NCBI GenBank assembly: GCA_040902925.1
Contig: JBBDWJ010000351.1
Coordinates: 1-11,180 of the forward strand
DNA from: JBBDWJ01 sp040902925
GTDB taxonomy: Bacteria; Acidobacteriota; Terriglobia; Bryobacterales; UBA6623
Length of the DNA: 11,180 nucleotides
Direction: 5' to 3'
Shown here: piece by piece, positions 4,882 to 11,180 of the stretch
Numbering within the stretch: position 1 is the stretch's first letter
Layout of the letters: every line of letters starts with the position of its first letter
Program-made: the position numbers and the translations under genes
The notes under the pieces: model-generated
Database searches by the model: none
Told to the model about the DNA's origin: nothing
The model's input: the letters and a program-made list of their open reading frames with translations, nothing else

Positions 4882-7599
4882 ATGTACCTTGATCTACCGC
4901 CAATGCGCGCTTGTTCGGCCAGATTTACGCTTCTCGCCGCGATGCTCGCCGCGACGGCATTGCTGCCTGGCGCCGAAGTCGATTACGGCCGCGAGATCCG
5001 GCCGATTCTCGCCAAGAACTGTTTTGCGTGCCATGGGCCCGATGAGTCCGCGCGGCAGGCGAATATGCACTTGGATACGCGCGCCGCCGCTATTGGCGAG
5101 AACGGCGCCCACAAGGCCATCGTTCCGGGTGACAGCGCCAACAGCCGTGTCGTTTTGCGCATCACTCATGCTGACCTGCCGATGCCGCCCTCCGGCGACC
5201 GGCTTTCCGCCGACGAGATCGCGCTCATAAAACAGTGGATCGACGAGGGCGCGAACTACGAGACGCACTGGGCTTTCACGCCGCCCGAACGCCCGGAACC
5301 GCCCAAAGTTCAAAACGCAGCTTGGCCGCGCAACGAGATCGACAATTTCGTCCTGGCGCGCCTGGATCAGGAAGGGTTCAAGCCGTCCGCCGAGGCCGAC
5401 CGCCACATCCTCATCCGCCGCGTCTATCTCGATCTGATTGGACTGCCGCCGACGCCCGAGCAGGTCGAGGCGTTCGTCAGCGACACGTCCGCCGGCGCAT
5501 ACGAGAAAGTCGTCGATGAACTGCTGGCCTCACCGCACTACGGCGAGCGCTGGGCGCGCGTGTGGCTCGATCTCGCCCGCTACGCCGACTCCAAGGGCTA
5601 CGAGGCCGACCGGCTGCGCACCATGTGGCCGTACCGCGATTGGGTGATTCGAGCGCTCAACGACAACATGCCGTTTGACCGCTTCACGACCGAGCAACTA
5701 GCCGGAGATCTGCTGCCGGTTTTCAGTCAGGACAGCCTGATCGCGACCGGTTTTCATCGCAACACGATGACGAATGACGAAGGCGGCACCGACAACGAAG
5801 AATTTCGCGACCTCGCCGTCAAAGACCGCATCGCGACGACCGGGCAAGTCTGGATGGGCCTGACCTGGGGCTGCGCGCAGTGCCACAGCCACAAATACGA
5901 TCCGCTGTCGCACAAAGAGTTCTATCAGCTCTTCGCGTTCCTCAACCAGACCGCCGACGCGGACACGAATGAAGACACGCCGCAGCTCGAGCTCGACAAA
6001 GATACGACGACGCTCATTCTGCGCGAGCTGCCGCCCGATCAACAGCGCCAGACGCACATTCAACTGCGCGGCAACTTCATGAATCTGGGAGAAAAAGTCG
6101 AACCCGGCGTGCCGGAGGCGTTGCATCCGTTCCCCGAAGACGCGCCGCGCAACCGGCTCGGGCTTGCGAAGTGGCTCGTCGACGAGAAAAACCCGCTAAC
6201 GGCGCGCGTCACAGTCAACCGTTTCTGGGCGCGGCTGTTCGGCGTTGGAATTGTTGAGACCGAAGAAGACTTCGGGAATCAGGGCGCTCTGCCGACGCAT
6301 CCAAAACTGCTCGATTGGATGGCCACCGAATTCATGCGGCTCAAATGGGACATGAAGGCCATTCAGAAAACGATGGTGCTGTCGGCGACCTACCGGCAGT
6401 CGTCCGACGCCGCGCCGGAGTTGATCGAACGCGACCCACGCAACCAGTTGCTGGCCCGCGGCCCTCGCGTGCGGCTGTCGGCGGAGATGGTGCGCGACCA
6501 GATGCTCGCCGTCAGCGGCCTGTTGTCGGAAAAGATGTACGGCGAGCCGGTGATGCCCTTGCAGCCGGAAGGCGTCTGGCAAGTCGTCTACAGCGGCGAC
6601 CGTTGGGAAACCAGCCAAGGCGAAGACCGCTACCGCCGCGCGCTCTACACGATGACGCGGCGCACATCGCCTTATCCCGCGATGATCACCTTCGATGCGC
6701 CGTCGGGCGAAATCTGCACCCTGCGGCGCGTGCCCACGAACACGCCGCTGCAAGCGCTGGTTACGCTCAACGATCCGATCGCTCTCGAAGCCGCGCAGAA
6801 GTTGGCCGCGCGCGCCCGTGAGCGCTCAGGCGGCGATGTCGGTCAAACGATCGAGCGGGCTTATGAACTCACGCTCGCGCGGCCGCCTACCGATGCGGAG
6901 GTCGCCCGCTTGCGCAAGCTCCATCAGCAGGCGCGAGAGGATCTTCTCAGCGATCCCATGTCCGCCCGGCAATTGATTCACGTCGAGCGGCTCAACTACG
7001 AGAACGACCGCCGCAAGACGCTGTTGCCGACCTCGCGCGAGGGCGCGCAGATGTGGCGCTTTGCAATCGACGAACCGCCGGCCGGCTGGCAAAAGCCTGA
7101 ATTCGACGTTTCGGCGTGGACCGAATCGCCCGGCTTTTTCGGCAAGATGCCGAAGGAAGCGAAGAAGGAAGACGAAGGCGGCGAAGACCGGCGTCAGATC
7201 CGCACGGAGTGGAACTCGGAGGGCATCTGGATGCGCCGCGAGTTCGAGCTTGACGCAGCGCCGCTCGAAAGAGCGCAGGCGCTGGTCGAATACCGCGGCA
7301 GGTTCGAGATCTGGATCAACGGCGTGCTCGCCGTCACATCCGACGACGAAGTCACCGGCCGCAAGCAGATGGAGATCAGCGAACAAGCGCTCGAATCGCT
7401 TCATGCCGGAACGAACGTCATCGCGATCGCTGCGCGCCGCACGATCAAGGGAGACGGCGACCAGTACATCGACGCCGGATTGGAAGGCGTGCGCAAGCCC
7501 GACCTGGGGCCTGAGCGCAGCGACGATCCCGAACGCGCCGCCTGGGTTATGGTGGCTCACGTGCTGCTCAACCTCGACGAGACGGTGACGAAAAGGTAG
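4882..7599 (+). CDS. PSCyt1-DUF1549-DUF1553 cytochrome-containing protein with inserted beta-sandwich-like domain
   Basis: A 905-aa probably exported protein; residues 8-31 form a signal peptide. The first domain (about 32-115) is a c-type cytochrome: heme motif C47-F-A-C50-H51 and a distal M101 in L-P-M-P-P-S-G. DUF1549 (about 148-365) follows, including W-P-R-N-E-I-D-N-F-V and a second CxxCH at 331-335 inside the conserved G-C-A-Q-C-H-S-H-K-Y-D-P motif. DUF1553 (about 410-690) contains N-R-F-W-A-R-L-F-G and the T-R-R-T-S-P-Y-P and V-P-T-N-T-P-L-Q-A-L motifs. An extra segment (about 693-879) resembles a galactose-binding-like jelly roll (G-W...F-D-V-S-A-W, W-M-R-R-E-F, E-I-W-I-N-G-V). The usual DUF1553 tail (A-W-V-M-V-A-H-V-L-L-N-L-D-E-T) closes the protein. 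The start could also be the ATG at 4903. It is operonic with the DUF1501 gene. Redox or polymer-related roles are proposed for such pairs, but no substrate is known. Confidence 0.93.
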   Translation: MYLDLPPMRACSARFTLLAAMLAATALLPGAEVDYGREIRPILAKNCFACHGPDESARQANMHLDTRAAAIGENGAHKAIVPGDSANSRVVLRITHADLPMPPSGDRLSADEIALIKQWIDEGANYETHWAFTPPERPEPPKVQNAAWPRNEIDNFVLARLDQEGFKPSAEADRHILIRRVYLDLIGLPPTPEQVEAFVSDTSAGAYEKVVDELLASPHYGERWARVWLDLARYADSKGYEADRLRTMWPYRDWVIRALNDNMPFDRFTTEQLAGDLLPVFSQDSLIATGFHRNTMTNDEGGTDNEEFRDLAVKDRIATTGQVWMGLTWGCAQCHSHKYDPLSHKEFYQLFAFLNQTADADTNEDTPQLELDKDTTTLILRELPPDQQRQTHIQLRGNFMNLGEKVEPGVPEALHPFPEDAPRNRLGLAKWLVDEKNPLTARVTVNRFWARLFGVGIVETEEDFGNQGALPTHPKLLDWMATEFMRLKWDMKAIQKTMVLSATYRQSSDAAPELIERDPRNQLLARGPRVRLSAEMVRDQMLAVSGLLSEKMYGEPVMPLQPEGVWQVVYSGDRWETSQGEDRYRRALYTMTRRTSPYPAMITFDAPSGEICTLRRVPTNTPLQALVTLNDPIALEAAQKLAARARERSGGDVGQTIERAYELTLARPPTDAEVARLRKLHQQAREDLLSDPMSARQLIHVERLNYENDRRKTLLPTSREGAQMWRFAIDEPPAGWQKPEFDVSAWTESPGFFGKMPKEAKKEDEGGEDRRQIRTEWNSEGIWMRREFELDAAPLERAQALVEYRGRFEIWINGVLAVTSDDEVTGRKQMEISEQALESLHAGTNVIAIAARRTIKGDGDQYIDAGLEGVRKPDLGPERSDDPERAAWVMVAHVLLNLDETVTKR

Positions 7600-7605
7600 T
7601 ACCCC

Positions 7606-9072
7606 ATGTCGAACGAACTGGAACAACTCCATAAGCAGACCCGCCGCTATTTCCTGCAGTCGGGGCCGATGGCGCTCGGCGCTATCGCCATGGGTCATCT
7701 GTTCGGAGGCAGCGCGGGCGCGGCCGCGGACCAGCGCGGCATCGAAAATCCTCTGGCCCCGCGCGAGCCGCATTTCCCGGCCAAAGCGAAGCGCGTGATC
7801 TATCTGCACATGGCGGGCGCGCCGTCGCAACTCGAGCTTTTCGACTACAAACCCGAGCTTCAGAAATACGATGGCGAGGCCTGCCCGGCGCATCTGCTCG
7901 AAGGCAAGCGCTTTGCGTTCATCAAAGGTGTGCCGCAACTGCTTGGCGGAAAGCACCCCTTCCAGCAGCGCGGCGAAAGCGGCACCTGGATCAGCGACTT
8001 GCTCCCCAACACGGCGCGCATGGCCGATGACTTGACGATTATCCGCTCGATGCACACCGACCAGTTCAACCACGCGCCCGCGCAATTGCTGCTGCACACG
8101 GGCAATCAGCGTTTGGGCTACGGCTCGATGGGCTCGTGGATCACCTACGGCCTGGGGTCGGAGAACGAGAATCTGCCCGGGTTTATCGTGCTGGTCAGCG
8201 GCGGTAAAACCCCCGACGCCGGAAAAAGCGTCTGGGGATCGGGCTACCTGCCATCGGTCTACCAAGGCGTGCAGTGCCGCAGCGCCGGCGAGCCCGTGCT
8301 CTACGTCAGCAACCCGGCGGGCATCAATCGCGACCGCCGCCGCATGACGCTCGATGCGATTCGCGACCTCAACATGCTGCAGCACGAGCAATCGGGCGAC
8401 CCCGACACACTGTCGCGCATCGGTCAATACGAGCTCGCGTTCCGCATGCAGACCGCGGTTCCCGAAGTCATGGACATCTCCGACGAGCCCGAGAAAGTCC
8501 TCAAAGCCTACGGCGCCGAGCCGGGCAAACTTTCGTTTGCCAATAACTGCCTGCTGGCGCGCCGTCTCATCGAAGCCGGCGTGCGCTATGTCCAGCTATT
8601 TGATTGGGGATGGGACCACCACGGCACCAACGAGCGCACCGACCTGATCTACGACTTGCCCCAAAAAGCGGCCTCGATGGATACGCCCGCTGGAGCCCTG
8701 CTGGCCGACCTCAAGCAGCGCGGGCTGCTCGATGAAACGCTGGTGGTGTGGGGCGGGGAATTCGGCCGCACGCCGATGCGCGAAAACCGCGGCGGCAAAT
8801 ACGGCGCCTACATCGGCCGCGATCACCATCCTTTTGCTTATTCGATTTGGATGGCGGGCGGCGGCGTTAAGCGCGGCTTTGACTACGGAGCAACCGACGA
8901 TATCGGGTACTACATCACCGAAAACCCGGTCACCCCGCACGACCTGCAGGCCACCATTCTGCGTGTGCTGGGTCTCGACGCCTTCCGCCTGAGCTACCCG
9001 TTCCAAGGCCTCGATCAGCGTTTGATCGGTCCCACGGAAGAGGCCAAGGTGATCCAGGATGTGATCGCCTGA
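7606..9072 (+). CDS. Tat-exported DUF1501 protein (alkaline-phosphatase-like fold)
   Basis: A 488-aa protein. The N-terminus has a twin-arginine signal (T-R-R-Y-F-L at 12-17, then a hydrophobic stretch to about residue 40), so it is probably exported folded. The body is DUF1501, a family distantly related to alkaline phosphatase and sulfatase. Characteristic motifs are H-M-A-G-A-P-S-Q-L-E-L-F-D near residue 68, W336-D-H-H-G, W382-G-G-E-F-G-R-T, G-R-D-H-H-P-F near residue 405, and the closing T-P-H-D-L-Q-A-T-I-L. The Asp, His and Glu residues in these motifs are the probable metal ligands. It starts 6 nt after the stop of the DUF1553 gene, with AAGGT (7593-7597) as ribosome binding site across that stop, so the two are made from one mRNA. 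DUF1553/DUF1501 pairs are very common in Planctomycetota and in Solibacter-type Acidobacteriota. The enzyme activity is not established. Confidence 0.94.
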   Translation: MSNELEQLHKQTRRYFLQSGPMALGAIAMGHLFGGSAGAAADQRGIENPLAPREPHFPAKAKRVIYLHMAGAPSQLELFDYKPELQKYDGEACPAHLLEGKRFAFIKGVPQLLGGKHPFQQRGESGTWISDLLPNTARMADDLTIIRSMHTDQFNHAPAQLLLHTGNQRLGYGSMGSWITYGLGSENENLPGFIVLVSGGKTPDAGKSVWGSGYLPSVYQGVQCRSAGEPVLYVSNPAGINRDRRRMTLDAIRDLNMLQHEQSGDPDTLSRIGQYELAFRMQTAVPEVMDISDEPEKVLKAYGAEPGKLSFANNCLLARRLIEAGVRYVQLFDWGWDHHGTNERTDLIYDLPQKAASMDTPAGALLADLKQRGLLDETLVVWGGEFGRTPMRENRGGKYGAYIGRDHHPFAYSIWMAGGGVKRGFDYGATDDIGYYITENPVTPHDLQATILRVLGLDAFRLSYPFQGLDQRLIGPTEEAKVIQDVIA

Positions 9073-9085
9073 CATCCACGTTGAA

Positions 9086-9136
9086 TCGGTTGCCTTCGCG
9101 TACTGGCTACGCCTCTTTCCCGGAAGCATGATCCGG
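9086..9136. other. Small hairpins and a diverged fragment of the neighbouring repeat
   Basis: The 319-bp non-coding gap 9073-9391 begins with a stretch in which TCGGTTGCC (9086-9094), TACT (9101-9104) and ACGCCTC (9109-9115) recur in the same order as in the core of the repeat at 9203-9383, with a shorter spacing. GCGTA (9098-9102) and TACGC (9108-9112) form a hairpin. CCGGA (9120-9124) and TCCGG (9132-9136) form another. Either could help end transcription of the DUF1501 operon. No coding frame is seen in the gap. Confidence 0.35.
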
Positions 9137-9202
9137 ACGACTCGGGTTGCGATCCCAAGCCAACCAAACGTGCATGTGCCGCGAGAAATGCGCGCAGCCG
9201 CT

Positions 9203-9383
9203 AGCCCGGATATTTCACCAGGAGTCGGCTGCGAGGCGTGATAAGCCCGCGTCTACTGCGTTGCGCTCGGTTGCCGTGCTCACCGTACTGTCCAAGTACG
9301 CCTCCGCGCGCCAACCTTCGCGCGCCTTGTGCCCACGGGCTTCTGACGCCTCTTGCTGCGACCCCTGGTGAAATATCCGGGCT
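9203..9383. repeat. 181-bp imperfect palindrome with perfect 20-bp terminal inverted repeats (MITE/REP-like)
   Basis: The 20 bases at 9203-9222 (AGCCCGGATATTTCACC then AGG) are exactly complementary to 9364-9383. Pairing continues inward with interruptions: GAGGCGT (9233-9239) faces ACGCCTC (9345-9351), AAGCCCG (9244-9250) faces CGGGCTT (9336-9342), and CGTACT (9284-9289) faces AGTACG (9295-9300) at the exact centre. The whole unit can therefore fold into one long hairpin. It has no ORF of its own and no clear target-site duplication (9193-9202 and 9384-9393 do not match). It lies between the convergent DUF1501 and vapC genes and ends 8 bp from the vapC stop, so it may also act as a terminator. 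Confidence 0.75.
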
Positions 9384-9391
9384 CGTACCAA

Positions 9392-9823
9392 CTAGTATTC
9401 CAACATCGCGCGCGGCTCGTGGAGGCGAAGAGGTAGCAGCCGGGCGGCATTCCGGAAATCGCCATCCAACGAGAAGACCGCGAAGTTAAGCCGGATCGCG
9501 GCCGCGCAAATGAGCAAATCGATTGGCGTGCCGCTCAGGCCTTGACGGCGGCAGCGATTGAATAGGTCCGCCGCCTCAACGTAGTCCGCGTCCAGCACGG
9601 CTTGGTTGGGAAACGGCTCCAGTCTGTTCTTCAAAAGTTCGAACTGGGAGTTGCTCCGAATCCCGGAGAGAATCTCGTGGCGGATTGGCCCCATTAGGCA
9701 GGCGCGGCCTTCGGTTACCAACGCCGACCACTCGGCGACCGCCGCGCGCTCCACTCCCGCCAGCCGCGCGCCATGACGGCGCAAAGCGACCGACCAGATC
9801 GAAGTATCGACAAGCACGCTCAC
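9392..9823 (-). CDS. vapC: PIN-domain ribonuclease toxin VapC
   Basis: A 143-aa protein with the PIN fold pattern: M-S-V-L-V-D-T-S-I-W with D6, E50 (I-R-H-E-I-L-S-G), D102 (T-P-I-D-L-L-I-C-A-A-A) and D120 (F-S-L-D-G-D-F). All four acidic metal-binding positions are present, so an active endoribonuclease is expected. The start is GTG at 9821-9823, overlapping the antitoxin stop as GTGA (9820-9823). It is only about 20% similar by eye to the other PIN toxin at 2111-2524, so the two are not recent duplicates. The stop lies 8 bp from the end of the long palindromic repeat. Confidence 0.92.
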   Translation of the reverse strand: MSVLVDTSIWSVALRRHGARLAGVERAAVAEWSALVTEGRACLMGPIRHEILSGIRSNSQFELLKNRLEPFPNQAVLDADYVEAADLFNRCRRQGLSGTPIDLLICAAAIRLNFAVFSLDGDFRNAARLLPLRLHEPRAMLEY

Positions 9824-10026
9824 GGCTGCTCTTTGCGGCGTAACGCCTTGTAGTCATGACCCGGAGCGTAGTCGATCTTTCCCGCTAGCTCGAGGATCCG
9901 AAGTTGCTCGCGGCGCTGAACGTATTCCTCCAGCGCCGCCGTGACGGCCGCTTTCTTAGTGCGGTGGCCGCCGATGCGCCGGGCTTTGTTGATCAGGCGG
10001 TCGTCAAGAGCCAGATTCGTAGCCAT
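9820..10026 (-). CDS. vapB: VapB family antitoxin
   Basis: A 68-aa protein beginning M-A-T-N-L-A-L-D-D-R-L-I-N-K-A, followed by R-R-I-G-G-H-R-T-K-K-A-A-V-T-A-A-L-E-E-Y-V, with the strand, helix and helix layout of the VapB ribbon-helix-helix family (DUF2191-like). The tail L-R-I-L-E-L-A-G-K-I-D-Y contains the L-A-G-K-I conserved toxin-binding stretch of this family. The start at 10026 fits the family; the frame is open to 10077 but that part covers the promoter. There is no Shine-Dalgarno; instead TACAAT lies directly upstream. It overlaps vapC by GTGA and should repress its own promoter as a VapBC complex. Confidence 0.9.
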   Translation of the reverse strand: MATNLALDDRLINKARRIGGHRTKKAAVTAALEEYVQRREQLRILELAGKIDYAPGHDYKALRRKEQP

Positions 10027-10032
10027 GGATTT

Positions 10033-10053
10033 ATTGTACACATACGATTGTGT
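10033..10053 (-). promoter_or_regulatory. vapB -10 box and inverted repeat, probable leaderless start
   Basis: On the minus strand TACAAT (10033-10038) ends 6 nt before the vapB ATG, which places the transcription start at or next to the start codon. ACACA (10038-10042) and TGTGT (10049-10053) are inverted arms overlapping the -10 and are a plausible VapB operator. A further CACACA-type copy lies upstream (around 10062-10067). No good -35 was seen. Confidence 0.45.
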
Positions 10054-10168
10054 GGCCTGATGTGTGGAAATGCGCAAACCCTTAAGCTTTGGCTTTTCAT
10101 GGCGTCTCGATCGTAGCCATGCTAAACTTCCGGTTTATTGCTGGTGCTCAGTTCGCGCGGTGCGTCCC

Positions 10169-10987
10169 ATGATGACCCTCGATGAAGGCATTCAAGCGCT
10201 TTGCGGTACCTTAAGTACGCAGTCGCAGGCCCACATTAAGCCGGTTCACCGACACCTCAGTCACCGCCTTGTTATCGAAGGTGGGTTCCCACCGGAATGG
10301 TTGCACCCGAGACCGCCCTACGAGGCAACATACAAGACGAATTTTGAATGCCGCCTTGATAGCGCCCCAGGAAAGCCGGGTGCAACGGAGTTCAGAATCC
10401 TCGGCGGGATCAAGGCCAAAAACCTTGATGTAACAGTATTGCACCCGCAGATCGGACCTGTTGTCGGAATCTCTGCCAAAAGCACAGGAAACGCATTTCG
10501 GAACCTTACGAATCGCATGGAAGAGGCACTTGGCGATTGCGCCAACATCCACATGATGTACCCGGGATTCGTCTTCGGATTCCTGCATTTCATCAAATTC
10601 GCCTCGACTTCGGACATCGATCGCGCCGACGCTACATTCGATCAGAGCGCCGGCCCACTGCCTCATTTGCTGCGTTACCATGACGTCCTGGTGTCGTTGG
10701 CGGGTCGTACTAACATCACCGATCCCGCGATGCGCTACGAGTCAGTGGGCCTGATTGTGTACACCTGCGAGGACGGAAGAGCTCGCATATATCCCAACTA
10801 TCCTCCACCGAGCAGTCCGATTCACTACTCCAAATTCTTTGAGTTGTTATATCGACCGTACGACCTACGATTTTCATACCCCTTTCCACAAGGTCAAGCC
10901 GCGCGCAAGAGCTGGATAGGGAGTCAGATCCAGGGTGAGAGTCCGTTCGATGCCGCCACTGGCTTTCCGTGGAGTCTCAGGAAGTAG
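10169..10987 (+). CDS. Restriction-endonuclease-like protein (putative PD-(D/E)XK fold)
   Basis: A 272-aa protein from the ATG at 10169 (ATG 10172 is equally possible). The frame is open back to 10064, but that extension looks non-coding. Residues 85-119 read N-L-D87-V-T-V, a hydrophobic strand G-P-V-V-G-I, then S102-A-K104-S, and N112-L-T-N115-R116-M-E118-E119-A-L-G-D. A D...xxK core followed by an N-x-x-N-R-x-E-E-A-x-G stretch is reminiscent of XhoI/PaeR7I-type and related type II restriction enzymes, with Ser in place of the usual Glu/Asp before the Lys. This is recall, not a search result. No methyltransferase is in the window. Base composition looks less GC-rich and codon use less biased than in the DUF1553/DUF1501 genes, consistent with transfer. 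It is divergent from vapBC and has no clear ribosome binding site. A possible TGcTAAACT extended -10 lies at 10120-10128. Confidence 0.6.
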   Translation: MMTLDEGIQALCGTLSTQSQAHIKPVHRHLSHRLVIEGGFPPEWLHPRPPYEATYKTNFECRLDSAPGKPGATEFRILGGIKAKNLDVTVLHPQIGPVVGISAKSTGNAFRNLTNRMEEALGDCANIHMMYPGFVFGFLHFIKFASTSDIDRADATFDQSAGPLPHLLRYHDVLVSLAGRTNITDPAMRYESVGLIVYTCEDGRARIYPNYPPPSSPIHYSKFFELLYRPYDLRFSYPFPQGQAARKSWIGSQIQGESPFDAATGFPWSLRK

Positions 10988-11120
10988 CGAGGATTCAGGC
11001 CCGCGACATTCTACGGTTTCGAAGCGCCAGACCGGCAGAGCGAAGCAATTCGCAGTCGGCGGACGAGAGACCCAGACTCCGGTGGAGTAAATAGTCATCC
11101 GCGACTAAGCTACAGGCCCC
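10988..11120. other. Spacer after the nuclease-like gene
   Basis: 133 bp without a supported gene. The only structure seen is a small hairpin ACTCC-ggt-GGAGT around 11077-11089. No terminator with a T-tract was found, so read-through into the partial gene at 11121 is possible. Confidence 0.3.
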
Positions 11121-11180
11121 ATGGCTTTTTTCCCGGGATACGTCGTCAAGTTCGGCGGCCAAGCTATCGAGATGATCGAG
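11121..11180 (+). CDS. Start of an unknown gene (partial, runs off right edge)
   Basis: An ATG at 11121 opens 20 codons with no stop to the edge: M-A-F-F-P-G-Y-V-V-K-F-G-G-Q-A-I-E-M-I-E. The same frame has TAA at 11106-11108, so this ATG is the first possible start. AGG (11114-11116) lies 4 nt upstream as a weak ribosome binding site. It is codirectional with the nuclease-like gene 133 bp before it and could belong with it. The product cannot be identified from 20 residues. Confidence 0.4.
   Translation, partial: MAFFPGYVVKFGGQAIEMIE

Noticed and set aside
4301..4903. 200-codon minus-strand frame
   Set aside because: It is antisense to the DUF433 gene and the toxin remnant. It has no recognisable motif and the plus-strand assignment is strong.
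6826..8427. 533-codon open frame on the minus strand
   Set aside because: It lies wholly opposite the DUF1553 and DUF1501 genes, whose motifs are unmistakable, and spans the junction between them. Its Arg/Ala/His-rich product has no recognisable domain. Long antisense frames are expected in GC-rich coding DNA.
9203..9383. CRISPR-like or tRNA-like interpretation of the structured region
   Set aside because: There are no regularly spaced repeats and no tRNA arm pattern or T-loop consensus. The structure is a single long palindrome.
10064..10168. N-terminal extension of the nuclease-like gene by 35 codons
   Set aside because: The extra residues look random and run across the likely promoter region. 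The ATG pair at 10169 and 10172 is a more natural start, although no strong ribosome binding site settles this.
10874..11098. 74-codon minus-strand frame at the end of the nuclease-like gene
   Set aside because: It overlaps the 3' end of the plus-strand gene, has no ribosome binding site that I can see and no family resemblance.

Overview
The window looks like a chromosomal segment from a GC-rich soil or sediment bacterium, most likely an Acidobacteriota member of the Solibacter/Bryobacter type. The evidence is a PSCyt1-DUF1549-DUF1553 protein paired with a Tat-exported DUF1501 protein, a winged-helix (HTH_34-type) regulator coupled to a membrane protein, and a B-box-like zinc-finger membrane protein behind an ECF sigma/anti-sigma pair. 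Planctomycetota or Verrucomicrobiota, which also carry many DUF1553/DUF1501 pairs, remain possible. This assignment rests on gene content and family recall only.

Left part, minus strand (1-1910): a compact operon reads ECF sigma factor, zf-HC2 anti-sigma factor (ATGA overlap), then a zinc-finger/transmembrane protein that runs off the left edge. Next, also on the minus strand (2111-2832), is a PIN-toxin/antitoxin pair whose start codon sits inside a perfect 16-bp palindrome and directly after a -10-like box. Divergent from it (2891-3897, plus) is a two-gene operon of a six-helix membrane protein and a winged-helix regulator. It has a good promoter and a 23-bp inverted repeat just before the ribosome binding site, which suggests autoregulation.

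Middle (3898-4881): a strong stem-loop separates the regulator from a convergent 61-aa DUF1328 membrane protein. A hairpin-rich divergent spacer follows, then a DUF433 antitoxin-like gene whose DUF5615 toxin partner survives only as a 21-codon stub.

Right part: a large two-gene operon (4882-9072) encodes the cytochrome-containing DUF1549/DUF1553 protein, with an extra beta-sandwich-like domain inserted near its C-terminus, and the DUF1501 protein. Both carry export signals, so they probably act together outside the cytoplasmic membrane; their substrate is not known. After it lies a 181-bp, nearly complete palindromic repeat, then a second vapBC operon (minus), a plus-strand gene with restriction-endonuclease-like signatures (10169-10987), and the beginning of another gene at the right edge.

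Taken together, two intact and one decayed toxin-antitoxin loci plus a nuclease-like gene occupy the spaces around housekeeping-type operons. The most unusual items are the palindromic repeat, the decayed DUF433/DUF5615 pair, the two apparently leaderless antitoxin starts, the domain insertion in the DUF1553 protein and the candidate solitary restriction-like nuclease.
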